From contig NZ_LT629743.1 in the NCBI RefSeq assembly GCF_900105095.1, positions 2,108,001 to 2,172,000 of the forward strand: a stretch of 64,000 nucleotides of DNA, given 5' to 3'. The position numbers and the translations under genes were made by a program. Origin of the DNA: Erythrobacter sp. HL-111. Its GTDB lineage: Bacteria; Pseudomonadota; Alphaproteobacteria; Sphingomonadales; Sphingomonadaceae. Shown here in pieces: positions 26,847-35,101 of this stretch. Position 1 is the first letter of the stretch. Every line of letters starts with the position of its first letter. The notes below the pieces were generated by a model that did no database searches, was not told where the DNA came from, and saw nothing but the letters and a program-made list of their open reading frames with translations.

Positions 26847-27857
26847 ATGCCCGAAAACCGGCGCTTCCTGCTGAAGCGGCGCCCCGATGGCGAACCCGTG
26901 CGCGAGGATTTCGATCTCGTCACCGAACCAAGCCCGGAACTTGCCGAGGGGCAGTTCCTGATCCGCAACCATTACGCCTCGCTCGACCCGGCGATGCGCG
27001 GCTGGATGGACGCGGGCGGGAACTACATGCCGCCGATCCCGCTCGGCGCGCCCGTGCGCGCGACCACCATCGGCGTGGTCGAGGACAGCCGCGCGGAAGG
27101 CTTCGACAAGGGCATGTGGGTGATGGGGCTCAACGCGCTGGAGGACTATTCGGTCGGCGTCGCGGGCGGGTTCACCCAGCCGATCGATCCGGACAGGGTG
27201 CCGAGCGTCACCAATTACCTCTCGCTGTTCGGCGCGGTCGGGATGACGGCCTATTTCGGCTTCCTCGAAGTGTGCGAGCCGAAGGAGGGCGAAACCGTCC
27301 TGGTGAGCGGTGCCGCCGGTGCGGTCGGCAGCCTCGTCGGGCAGCTCGCCAAGATCAGGGGCTGCCGCGCGGTCGGGATCGCGGGCGGGCCGGAGAAGTG
27401 CGCCAGGCTGACGACACGCTACGGCTTCGACGCCAGCATCGACTACAAGGGCAAGGACGAGGAAGACCTGACCAGGGCCATCGCCGAGGCCTGCCCGGAC
27501 GGGGTCGACATCATCTTCGAGAATGTCGGCGGGATCATCCTCGACGCGGGGCTGATGAATCTCAATCTCAAGGCGCGGGTCGGGCTGTGCGGGCTGATCA
27601 GCGAATACAACACGCCCCCGCGCGGCATCCGCAACCTGTGGCAGCTGATCGTCAAGCGCGCCGAGATCCGCGGCCTGCTCGTCGCGGACTATGTCGAACG
27701 CTTCGGCGAGGGCGCGGCGCAGATGGGCGAATGGGCAGCCGCCGGAAAGATCGCCATCGACGAACAGGTGGACGAGGGGCTCGAAAACGCCTTCGATTCC
27801 TTCATGCGCCTGTTCGCCGGGTCGAACCAGGGCAAGATGATCCTCAAGATCGCCTGA
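26847..27857 (+). CDS. Zinc-free MDR oxidoreductase, paralogue of the divergent gene
   Basis: The 336-residue NADP-dependent reductase has LVSGAAGAVGSLVGQLAKI, RGCRAVGIAGGPEKC and DYKGKDEEDL, the same core as its divergent neighbour, but with a different N-terminal substrate-loop region (ASLDPAMRGWMDAGGNYMPP). Probable 2-enone or enoyl reductase. ATG 26847 has AGGGAGAGGAGAG just upstream; the frame itself stays open for kilobases because of GC bias. The epoxide-hydrolase-like gene begins 11 bases after its stop, so they are one transcript. Confidence 0.9.
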   Translation: MPENRRFLLKRRPDGEPVREDFDLVTEPSPELAEGQFLIRNHYASLDPAMRGWMDAGGNYMPPIPLGAPVRATTIGVVEDSRAEGFDKGMWVMGLNALEDYSVGVAGGFTQPIDPDRVPSVTNYLSLFGAVGMTAYFGFLEVCEPKEGETVLVSGAAGAVGSLVGQLAKIRGCRAVGIAGGPEKCARLTTRYGFDASIDYKGKDEEDLTRAIAEACPDGVDIIFENVGGIILDAGLMNLNLKARVGLCGLISEYNTPPRGIRNLWQLIVKRAEIRGLLVADYVERFGEGAAQMGEWAAAGKIAIDEQVDEGLENAFDSFMRLFAGSNQGKMILKIA

Positions 27858-27868
27858 AGGGTACTGGC

Positions 27869-28246
27869 ATGAGCAATATCGAAAAGGTCCGCGCATTCGT
27901 CGCCCACTGGAACGGCGGCGACATGGAGGCGATCTACGCGATGTGTGCCGAGGACGTGGTCTGGCACAACATCCCGATGGAGCCGTTCGCGGGCAAGGCC
28001 GCGATGCGCGAGGCGGTCGAAGGGTTCATGGCGAATGTCGCGGCCTGCGAATGGGAAATCCACGAGATCGCCGGAACCGGCGACGCGGTCCTGACCGAGC
28101 GGACCGATGTCTTCGTTCTCGAGGACGGTCGCCGCGCGGCGATCCGCGTCATGGGAACCTTCACATTCGACAGCGCGGGCCTGATCGCCGAGTGGCGCGA
28201 CTATTTCGACATGGCCCAGTTCACCCGCGAATTCGCCGGCGGGTGA
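27869..28246 (+). CDS. Limonene-1,2-epoxide hydrolase-type protein (NTF2-like fold)
   Basis: The 125-residue protein has the Asp-Arg-Asp catalytic set of limonene-epoxide hydrolase in register: Arg78 and Asp80 (ERTDVF) and Asp111 (WRDYFDMAQF), with Asn34 at the position of LEH Asn55. Spacings (44, 2, 31) equal those of the Rhodococcus enzyme (Asn55, Arg99, Asp101, Asp132); LEH Tyr53 is Trp32 here. These enzymes open epoxides with water in one step. It lies between the MDR and the P450, whose oxidation products could include an epoxide. NTF2-like isomerase is the alternative. Confidence 0.82.
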   Translation: MSNIEKVRAFVAHWNGGDMEAIYAMCAEDVVWHNIPMEPFAGKAAMREAVEGFMANVAACEWEIHEIAGTGDAVLTERTDVFVLEDGRRAAIRVMGTFTFDSAGLIAEWRDYFDMAQFTREFAGG

Positions 28247-28256
28247 GCGCGGCGAC

Positions 28257-28267
28257 CCTAACACATT
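28257..28267 (-). promoter_or_regulatory. Candidate shared operator, reverse copy (AATGTGTTAGG)
   Basis: Read on the minus strand it matches AAAGTGTGAGG at 9 of 11 positions. It forms the left half of an inverted pair with GTTAGG at 28296-28301, 33 bases away, in the 93-base gap before the P450 gene. Found by eye; may be chance. Confidence 0.28.
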
Positions 28268-28339
28268 CGCGCATCGCCCCGGCCCAGCGCTCGGCGTTAG
28301 GAATCGGGCCGGACATCTCTCCGTCTGGGAGCCGCAGCC

Positions 28340-29581
28340 ATGAACAAGCCCGAGGGCAACGTCTTCGCCCCGCAGACCCTGGTCGACCCGTTCGATTACT
28401 ACCGCGCGGTGCACGATGCGGGCGTCGCGATCGAACACCTGCCGGAGATGAACACCTTCGTCGTCTACGCCTATGACCTGTGCAGCGAGGCCACGGGCAA
28501 GCCCGACATCTTCTCGAACGATTTCAGCGGCCTGATGGGACGCGAGGCGGACGAGGAGATCAAGGCGATCCTCGATCGGGGATGGCCCGACGTCCCCACA
28601 CTGCTGACCGCCGACGCCCCGGTCCACACCCGCAACCGCAAGCTCGTCAACCTCGCCTTCTCCGCCCCGCGCGTGAACGCGATCGAGGAGGAGATGCGCG
28701 CGAAGTCGATCGAGCTGATCGAAGCCTTTGCCGACCGGGGCGAATGCGAGTTCGTCGAGGAATTCGCGGTGCCGCTGCCGGTCGCCATGATCGCCGGGCA
28801 GATCGGGCTCGACGACAATCCCGGGAAGGTCAAGGAATGGTCCGACGCCGCGGTCGACCGGTTCAGCCAGATGGTCGATCACGAACGCAAGAAGGAATGC
28901 GCGAAGAGCCTCGTCGAATTCCAGCACTACATGAAGGGCAAGATCGACGATCGCCGCGCAAGGGGGGGCGACGACCTGCTCACCGACCTCGTCGAGGCGC
29001 GGGTGGAGGGGGAGACACCGCTCACCGATGCGGAGATCATGTCGATCATGCAGCAGTTCATGGTCGCCGGGAACGAGACGACGACCTCGACGCTCGCCGG
29101 GGGCCTGCTGCAGCTGATCCGCAATCCCGACCAGATGGAAAGGGCGAAAGCCGCCGCGGGCGGGCGCGATCCCAAGGTCATCACCAACCTCGTCGAGGAA
29201 GCGCTGCGCTACGAAACCCCGACCGCGGGGATGTGGCGCATCGTCAAGCAGGATACCGAGCTCGGCGGCGTGAAGATGCCCGCCGGATCGATCGCGCAGT
29301 TGCGCTATGCCGCGGCCAATCGCGATCCGAAAAGGTTCGAGGACCCGGACCGCTTCGACATCGGACGCAGGAACGCCCGCGCCCATCTCGCCTTCGGCAA
29401 GGGGCCGCACATGTGCGTCGGCAACATGCTCTCGCGCAAGGAGATGCTGGTCGCCTTCGACGAGCTGCTCGAACGGCTCGACCATTTCGCGGTGGCCGAC
29501 GAGGGCGCGATCACGATCCTGCCCAACATCCTGCTGCGCGGAGTCACCCGCCTGCCGATCACCTTCACCCGGAAAGCCTGA
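28340..29581 (+). CDS. Cytochrome P450
   Basis: The 413-residue soluble bacterial P450 has the I-helix oxygen-binding MVAGNETTTS, the ExxR pair EEALRYETP, and the haem loop FGKGPHMCVGNML with the thiolate at Cys359. It uses electrons from a ferredoxin system not encoded nearby. The protein fits bacterial P450s that hydroxylate terpenes, steroids or fatty acids; a CYP family number cannot be given without alignment. It starts the run P450, ACAD, DUF35, thiolase, SDR, ThuA, ACAD, SDR, all on one strand with small gaps. Confidence 0.93.
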   Translation: MNKPEGNVFAPQTLVDPFDYYRAVHDAGVAIEHLPEMNTFVVYAYDLCSEATGKPDIFSNDFSGLMGREADEEIKAILDRGWPDVPTLLTADAPVHTRNRKLVNLAFSAPRVNAIEEEMRAKSIELIEAFADRGECEFVEEFAVPLPVAMIAGQIGLDDNPGKVKEWSDAAVDRFSQMVDHERKKECAKSLVEFQHYMKGKIDDRRARGGDDLLTDLVEARVEGETPLTDAEIMSIMQQFMVAGNETTTSTLAGGLLQLIRNPDQMERAKAAAGGRDPKVITNLVEEALRYETPTAGMWRIVKQDTELGGVKMPAGSIAQLRYAAANRDPKRFEDPDRFDIGRRNARAHLAFGKGPHMCVGNMLSRKEMLVAFDELLERLDHFAVADEGAITILPNILLRGVTRLPITFTRKA

Positions 29582-29585
29582 CCGC

Positions 29586-30671
29586 ATGAATTTCGACCTG
29601 TCCGAAGAACAGGAAATGTTCCGCGCGAGCGTCGAACGCTTCGCCGCGCCCGTCGATGTGGAGGCGCGCAGGAAACTCCGCCGCAACGAGGCCGGCTATG
29701 ACCGCGCGCGCTGGCACAGCCTCGCGGAACTGGGCCTGATCGCGCTCGCCGCTTCGGAAGGAGCGGGCGGCATGGGCGGATCGCCGCTCGACCTCGCCCT
29801 GGTGGCCGAGGCGATCGGCAAAGCGAACGCGCCCGATCCGTGGCTCGAACTCGGCGTGTTGCCCGCCCTGCTGCTGGAGCGGGGCCGGGCGCACGGGGCG
29901 CTCGAAAAGGTGCTGTCGGGAGAGAGCATCGCGAGTTTCGCCTGGACCGAGCGGGCGCAGCGCTACAACCTCGCGGCGCGGGCGACGAAGGCCGAGCGCG
30001 AGGGCGAGGGGTTCCGGATCGGCGGGGAGAAGACGATGGTGCTCGGCGCGGGCCTCGCCGACCTGTTCATCGTGACCGCGGATCTGGACGGCGCGACCCG
30101 CGCCTTCCTCGTCCCGTCCGACGCGGAGGGGCTGGAGATGCGGCCCTACCGCCTCGCCGACGGCAGCGTCGCGGGCGAAATCCGGCTTGCGCGCGTGGCC
30201 GTGGGGGAGGCCGCGCTGCTCGATCTCGATGCCGCCGCTCTCGCCGGGATCGCGAGCGAGGTGCGGCTGCACGCCTCGGCCGAAATAGTGGGCCTCGCCC
30301 AGCGCCTGCTCGACGAGACGCTGCGATACGTCAAGGAGCGCGAGCAGTTCGGCGTTCCCATCGGCAGTTTCCAGGCGCTCCAGCACCGGCTGGTCGAAGC
30401 CTATGCGAAGCTCGAACAGTCGCGCTCGATGCTCTACCGCGCGGCGATGGGCGCGCGCGACGGGCACGGCTGGCAACGCGCCATCGCCGGGGCCAAGGCC
30501 TATATCGGCGAAAACGCCGACGCCATCGCGCGCGAGGCGGTGCAGATGCACGGCGGCATGGGGATCACCGACGAACTCGCCATCGGCCACGCGATGAAGC
30601 GCGTCATGGTGCTCGCCCGGCTGTTCGGGGATACCGACACCGCGCTCGCCGAATACGCGATGGCCGCGTGA
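29586..30671 (+). CDS. Acyl-CoA dehydrogenase-like subunit lacking both catalytic glutamates
   Basis: The 361-residue protein has the ACAD fold (LSEEQEMFRASVERF; VKEREQFGVPIGSFQALQH; AVQMHGGMGITDELAIGHAM). The usual late Glu site reads RLFGDTDTAL (Gly) and the alternative helix-G site reads ASEVRLHA (Val at the Glu position), so no catalytic base is apparent. Paired ACADs in which one subunit has lost catalytic residues form alpha2-beta2 enzymes in mycobacterial cholesterol side-chain degradation (ChsE1-ChsE2 type). The ACAD at 33841 would be the catalytic partner. The stop lies 16 bases before the DUF35 gene. Confidence 0.87.
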   Translation: MNFDLSEEQEMFRASVERFAAPVDVEARRKLRRNEAGYDRARWHSLAELGLIALAASEGAGGMGGSPLDLALVAEAIGKANAPDPWLELGVLPALLLERGRAHGALEKVLSGESIASFAWTERAQRYNLAARATKAEREGEGFRIGGEKTMVLGAGLADLFIVTADLDGATRAFLVPSDAEGLEMRPYRLADGSVAGEIRLARVAVGEAALLDLDAAALAGIASEVRLHASAEIVGLAQRLLDETLRYVKEREQFGVPIGSFQALQHRLVEAYAKLEQSRSMLYRAAMGARDGHGWQRAIAGAKAYIGENADAIAREAVQMHGGMGITDELAIGHAMKRVMVLARLFGDTDTALAEYAMAA

Positions 30672-30687
30672 CGCGGGAGGGGACGTG

Positions 30688-31113
30688 ATGGGCGAGAAGA
30701 TCGATCCGGACCTGTGGAGCGAGGATCCCGAACCGCGCCTGATGGGCGGAAAGCTGCCGTCGGGCGAAATCGTCTTTCCGATGCCCAAGGGCGACGCGGC
30801 GAGGGGCGTGGAGCCCTACAAGCTCTCGCGCCGGGGGAAGCTGTGGTCGTGGACCTCGCAGGGCTTCCTGCCCAAGGAACCCTATGAAGGCCCCGGATCA
30901 GGCCCGGGGGAAGGGCCGCAGGACTTCGAGCCGTTCCTGCTCGGCTATGTCGAACTGCCGGGCGAGGTGATCGTCGAGAGCCGGATCGTCGATGCAACGC
31001 TCGACGATCTCGAACTCGGCATGGAGATGGAATTCTGCATCGTGCCGTTCAACCACCGCTACGACACCTATGCCTTCCGCCCGGCGGCGGCTGCGCGAAA
31101 GGAAGCCGCATGA
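30688..31113 (+). CDS. DUF35 OB-fold protein without zinc cysteines
   Basis: The 141-residue protein resembles DUF35 acyl-CoA-associated proteins: an N-terminal hairpin segment (LMGGKLPSGEIVFPMP), then SRRGKLWSWTSQGFLPK and the OB-fold (YVELPGEVIVESRIVDATL). Relatives carry a rubredoxin-like Cys4 zinc ribbon; here only one Cys occurs in the whole protein, so the zinc is lost. DUF35 proteins pair with thiolase-fold partners (for example Ltp2 with the ChsH2 DUF35 domain). The partner gene begins 11 bases downstream. ATG 30688 is chosen over GTG 30685 because GGGAGGGG lies about 5 bases before it. Confidence 0.82.
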   Translation: MGEKIDPDLWSEDPEPRLMGGKLPSGEIVFPMPKGDAARGVEPYKLSRRGKLWSWTSQGFLPKEPYEGPGSGPGEGPQDFEPFLLGYVELPGEVIVESRIVDATLDDLELGMEMEFCIVPFNHRYDTYAFRPAAAARKEAA

Positions 31114-31123
31114 GGCCGGAGAC

Positions 31124-32272
31124 ATGAGCAACGCCGTCCACATCATCGGGGCGGGGATCCACCCCTTCGGCCGGACCGAGGAACGCTCGGGCCGCGAACA
31201 GGGTGTCTTTGCCGTGCGCGAGGCGTTGAAGGACGCGGGCCTCGAATGGGCCGACATCGAATGCGCCTATGGCGGCTCCGCCGCGGCCGGCAGCGCGGAC
31301 ATCATGGTCAACGAGCTCGGCCTGACCAGCCTGCCCTTCACCAATGTCGCGAACGGCTGCGCGACCGGGGGCAGCGCGCTCGCCGCCGCGCAGCAGGCGA
31401 TCGCGAGCGGGATGTACGACCTCGCGCTCGCGGTCGGGTTCGACAAGCATCCGCGCGGCGCCTTCAACGCGAGGCCCGCCGACTATGGCCTGCCCGAGTG
31501 GTACGGGCAGACCGGCATGATGCTGACGACGCAGTTCTTCGCGCTCAAGATCCAGCGTTACATGCAGCTTCACGGCATCAGCCGCACCACGCTCGGCCGG
31601 GTCGCGGAAAAGGCCTTCCGCAACGGGGCGAGGACGCCGCACGCCTGGCGGCGCTCCGAAATCGACCTCGATACGATCATGAACGCGCCGATGGTGAACG
31701 ATCCCCTGACCAAGTTCATGTTCTGCTCGCCGTCCGAAGGCGGGGTCGCGCTGATCCTCGCCTCCGAAAGGAAGGCGAGGGAGCTGGGCGCCGACGGGGT
31801 CAGGATCGCCGGGATCGCGGTGAAGACCCGCCCGCCCGACAGTTTCGAGGTGTTCCAGCCCGGCGTCAGCCTGCGCGAGGGCGGCAAGCCCACCGTGCTC
31901 GCTGCAAAGGCCGCCTTCGAGGGCGCGGGGATCGGGCCGGAAGACATCGACGTCGCGCAGTTGCAGGACACCGAAAGCGGCGCGGAAATCATGCACATGG
32001 CCGAAAACGGCTTCTGCAGGGACGGCGAGCAGGAGGAATGGCTCGCCAATGGCTGGTCCGAGATCGGCGGGAGGATGCCGATCAACACGGATGGCGGCTG
32101 CCTTGCCTGCGGCGAGCCGATCGGCGCATCGGGCCTCAGGCAGGTCTACGAGAATGTCGAGCAATTGCGCGGGCGGGCGGGGTCGCGGCAGGTGCCGGAC
32201 AGTCCCAGGACCGCCTATTCCCACGTCTACGGCGCGCCGGGCCTTTCGGCGGTCGCGATCCTGGAGCGATAG
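31124..32272 (+). CDS. Thiolase-fold (SCP-x / Ltp-type) protein, possible acyl-CoA retro-aldolase
   Basis: The 382-residue thiolase-superfamily protein keeps the first Cys (VANGCATGGSA, Cys79). The HxxG His is replaced by Glu (CLACGEPIGASG, about residue 331), and the late Cys position reads SHVYGAPG (Tyr369). Ordinary thiolysis needs both lost residues. The adjacent DUF35 gene and the P450/ACAD context make an Ltp2-like carbon-carbon lyase plausible, although Ltp2 itself has a Tyr rather than Glu at the His position. Annotation pipelines would probably call it acetyl-CoA acetyltransferase. Confidence 0.84.
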   Translation: MSNAVHIIGAGIHPFGRTEERSGREQGVFAVREALKDAGLEWADIECAYGGSAAAGSADIMVNELGLTSLPFTNVANGCATGGSALAAAQQAIASGMYDLALAVGFDKHPRGAFNARPADYGLPEWYGQTGMMLTTQFFALKIQRYMQLHGISRTTLGRVAEKAFRNGARTPHAWRRSEIDLDTIMNAPMVNDPLTKFMFCSPSEGGVALILASERKARELGADGVRIAGIAVKTRPPDSFEVFQPGVSLREGGKPTVLAAKAAFEGAGIGPEDIDVAQLQDTESGAEIMHMAENGFCRDGEQEEWLANGWSEIGGRMPINTDGGCLACGEPIGASGLRQVYENVEQLRGRAGSRQVPDSPRTAYSHVYGAPGLSAVAILER

Positions 32273-32275
32273 GAA

Positions 32276-33046
32276 ATGGGCAGGATGGAGGGGAAGGTCG
32301 CGCTCGTCACCGGCGGCGCCGAGGGGATCGGGGCCGCGGTCGGCCGCATGATCGTCGCCGAGGGCGGCAAGGTCATGCTGTGCGACGTGCAGATCGACAA
32401 GGCCCGCGCGCTGGCGGGCGAACTGGGCGATTGCGCCGCGGCCTTCGAACTCGACGTGCGCGATGCGGCGCGCTGGGACGAAGCGGTCAAGGCGACCGTG
32501 GAGCGCTTCGGCAAGCTTACCGTGCTGTGCAACGTCGCCGGCATTTCCGAACCGGGCAACGTGCCGGACGGCTCGCCCGACGTGTGGGAACGCACGATCG
32601 ACATCAACCTGAACGGCCCTTATTACGGAATGCGCGCGGCGATCCCGGCGATCGAGGCGAGCGGCGAGCCCGGGGCGATCGTCAATATCGGTTCGATGAT
32701 CGCCCTGCGCGCCGCCGCCTTCGTCGCCGCCTACAGCGCGTCGAAGGCGGGCCTGCTCGGGCTCACCCGCAGCGTCGCGCTCGATCTCGCCGAACGCGGT
32801 CTGCCGATCAGGGTCAACATGGTCCACCCGGGCGCGATCCGCACGCCGATGTACGACCGTTACAAGTATTCGGGCGCCGACACGCCGGAGAACATCGAGA
32901 CGAACTTCGCCGCCACGCACCCGATGAACCGCATCGGCGAGCCCGAGGAAGTGGCGCGCGCCGTCATCTTCCTCGCCAGTGACGAGGCGAGCTTCACCAC
33001 CGGCTGCGATTTCACCGTCGACGGCGGCGGGGCGATCAGGAGCTGA
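32276..33046 (+). CDS. SDR-family oxidoreductase
   Basis: The 256-residue classical SDR has TGGAEGIGAA, NVAGISEPGN, a Ser in IVNIGSMIAL, AAYSASK (YxxxK) and TVDGGGAIRS. Asp after beta-2 (MLCDVQIDK) points to NAD. It starts three bases after the thiolase-fold gene and ends one base before the ThuA-like gene, so it is firmly part of the same operon and likely acts on a hydroxy-acyl intermediate. Confidence 0.9.
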   Translation: MGRMEGKVALVTGGAEGIGAAVGRMIVAEGGKVMLCDVQIDKARALAGELGDCAAAFELDVRDAARWDEAVKATVERFGKLTVLCNVAGISEPGNVPDGSPDVWERTIDINLNGPYYGMRAAIPAIEASGEPGAIVNIGSMIALRAAAFVAAYSASKAGLLGLTRSVALDLAERGLPIRVNMVHPGAIRTPMYDRYKYSGADTPENIETNFAATHPMNRIGEPEEVARAVIFLASDEASFTTGCDFTVDGGGAIRS

Positions 33047-33047
33047 C

Positions 33048-33800
33048 ATGGGCGAACGGCCGACCACCCGCATCGACGCGCATTTCATCGCGGCGGGCAA
33101 GTATCACGACATCGACCATGCCCGGCTCGAGGTGCTGAAGCTGCTGGCCGAACATCCGCAGGTCCGCACCACGGTCGCCTGCGACTATTCGGGGCTGGAA
33201 CGGCTCGATGCCTGCCGCTTCCTCATCACCTATACCTGCGACCTGATGCCGACGCCAGAGCAGGCCGCGAGCTTGCGAGCCTGGCTTGAAAGAGGCGGCA
33301 AGTGGCTCGCGCTGCACGGCACCAATTCGATCCTCGTCTTCACCGAGGAAGGTCTCGTCGATACGCCCGACGAACGCCCCGACGTGATGGAAATGCTCGG
33401 CACCCAGTTCAAGGCCCACCCGCCGATCGGTCCCTTCCCGGTCGAGGTGGTGAACAGGGACCACGAACTCACCCGCGGCATCGAGGATTTCGAGGTGGTG
33501 GACGAGCTTTACCTGTCGCACACCACGGCCGAGATCGACACGCTGATGCAGACCACCTTCGAAGGCGAGGCGACCGGCTTCGTCGAAGCGCGGTGGGAGA
33601 GGACGACCGTCCCTATCCTTTATACGAGGGATATCGGCAGGGGCCGGATCGTTTACAACACGCTCGGCCATTGCCGGGGGCATTACGACCTTCCCGGGAT
33701 GGTCGATTTCTACCCGCACAAGGAGATGTGCGCGTGGAACTACGACGTCTATTACGACCTGCTGCGCCGCTCGATCGCATGGGCCATGAAAGCGGACTGA
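33048..33800 (+). CDS. ThuA-like protein
   Basis: The 250-residue protein resembles the ThuA group of the class-I glutamine-amidotransferase-like fold: GGKWLALHGTNSILVFTEEG, the late GRIVYNTLGHCRGHYDLPG and RSIAWAMKAD at the end. ThuA homologues are known from disaccharide catabolism, but the wider family is uncharacterised. Its position inside a lipid-CoA operon, one base after an SDR stop, is unexpected and may indicate a hydrolytic or isomerising step. No signal peptide. Confidence 0.75.
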   Translation: MGERPTTRIDAHFIAAGKYHDIDHARLEVLKLLAEHPQVRTTVACDYSGLERLDACRFLITYTCDLMPTPEQAASLRAWLERGGKWLALHGTNSILVFTEEGLVDTPDERPDVMEMLGTQFKAHPPIGPFPVEVVNRDHELTRGIEDFEVVDELYLSHTTAEIDTLMQTTFEGEATGFVEARWERTTVPILYTRDIGRGRIVYNTLGHCRGHYDLPGMVDFYPHKEMCAWNYDVYYDLLRRSIAWAMKAD

Positions 33801-33840
33801 CGCCAGAAGACTGACCCGGAAGACTCACAGGGCACGACCT

Positions 33841-35061
33841 ATGGACATGGATTTTTCGCCCGAGGACATCGCCTTCCGCGAGGAGGTGCGCGAGTTCCTC
33901 GCCCACCGGCTGCCCGATCGCCTGCGCAACGGGGCGCGGCGCACGCCCGGCGTCTTCGTCGAGCCGGATATCGGCATGGAATGGCACCGCATCCTCAACG
34001 AGAAGGGCTGGGTCGCGCCCCACTGGCCCAGGGAGAATGGCGGGACGGGCTGGACCCCGACGCAGAAATTCATCTTCGAAAAGGAATGCGCGCTTGCAGG
34101 CGCCCCCGCTCTCGCGATCCTCGGCCTCAGGCTCGTCGGGCCGGTGATCTGCGAATTCGGCACCGCGGAGCAGAAGGAGCGGTTCCTGCCGCGCATCCTG
34201 TCGGGCGAGGATTACTGGTGCCAGGGCTATTCCGAGCCGGGCAGCGGGTCGGATCTCGCCAGCCTCAAGACCACGGCGAGGCTGGTCGAAGGACCGGGGG
34301 GCGACGAATATGTCGTCAACGGTTCGAAGATCTGGACCACCCACGCCCATCACGCCAACTGGATCTTCGCGCTGGTGCGGACCGATCCGGCGGTCAAGAA
34401 GCAGGCGGGCATCACCTTCCTGCTGATCCCGATGGACCAGGACGGCGTCGAGGTGACCCCGATCCATTCGATGTCGGGCGATCACGAGGTCAACGCGGTG
34501 TTCTTCACCGATGCCCGCACCTCCGCCGCCAACCGCATCGGCGAGGAGGGACAGGGCTGGACCATCGCCAAGTTCCTGCTCGAGAACGAGCGTGGCGGAT
34601 CGTGCTTCGCCCCCCGCCTGCTCCAGTCGATCGAGACGCTCGAGCAGCTCGCCAAGGAGCAACCCTCCGGCGTCAACGGCGCGCTCGCGCACGATCCGCG
34701 CTTCCGCGACCGGCTGGCGCGCGCCCGGCTCGACGCCGAAGCGCTCGAGGTGACCGAGCTGCGCATCCTCGCCGAACTCGCCAAGGGGCGCGCGCCCGGG
34801 CCGCAGACCTCGCTGGTCAAGCTGCTGAGCGCCAATATCGGCCAGCAGATCGACGCGCTCCGGCTCGAACTGCTCGGCCCCGACGCGCTGCAATTGCCGC
34901 TCGAACGGCCGCTTTACGGCAACGAGGCGCCCGAGCCGATCGGCAGCGAATTCGCCCAGACCGCGTTTGCGCGCTATCTCAACAACCGCGCCGCGACGAT
35001 TTTCGGCGGGTCGGACGAGGTGCAGAAGAACATCATCGCCAAGACCGTGCTCGGGCTCTGA
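33841..35061 (+). CDS. Acyl-CoA dehydrogenase, likely catalytic subunit of a two-component enzyme
   Basis: The 406-residue ACAD of the FadE26/FadE28-like group has QGYSEPGSGSDLASL, NGSKIWTTHAHHANW and the late ATIFGGSDEVQKNIIAK. The late catalytic position is Gly, but a Glu is present in helix G (FLLENERGGSC, Glu250), matching the IVD/LCAD-type base. It would dehydrogenate a bulky acyl-CoA, possibly as alpha2-beta2 with the base-less ACAD at 29586. The preceding 40 bases have only a weak ribosome-binding site. Confidence 0.91.
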   Translation: MDMDFSPEDIAFREEVREFLAHRLPDRLRNGARRTPGVFVEPDIGMEWHRILNEKGWVAPHWPRENGGTGWTPTQKFIFEKECALAGAPALAILGLRLVGPVICEFGTAEQKERFLPRILSGEDYWCQGYSEPGSGSDLASLKTTARLVEGPGGDEYVVNGSKIWTTHAHHANWIFALVRTDPAVKKQAGITFLLIPMDQDGVEVTPIHSMSGDHEVNAVFFTDARTSAANRIGEEGQGWTIAKFLLENERGGSCFAPRLLQSIETLEQLAKEQPSGVNGALAHDPRFRDRLARARLDAEALEVTELRILAELAKGRAPGPQTSLVKLLSANIGQQIDALRLELLGPDALQLPLERPLYGNEAPEPIGSEFAQTAFARYLNNRAATIFGGSDEVQKNIIAKTVLGL

Positions 35062-35101
35062 ACCCGGCCGGACGGCGCCTATCACGACAGGGGAAGACAG
35101 G

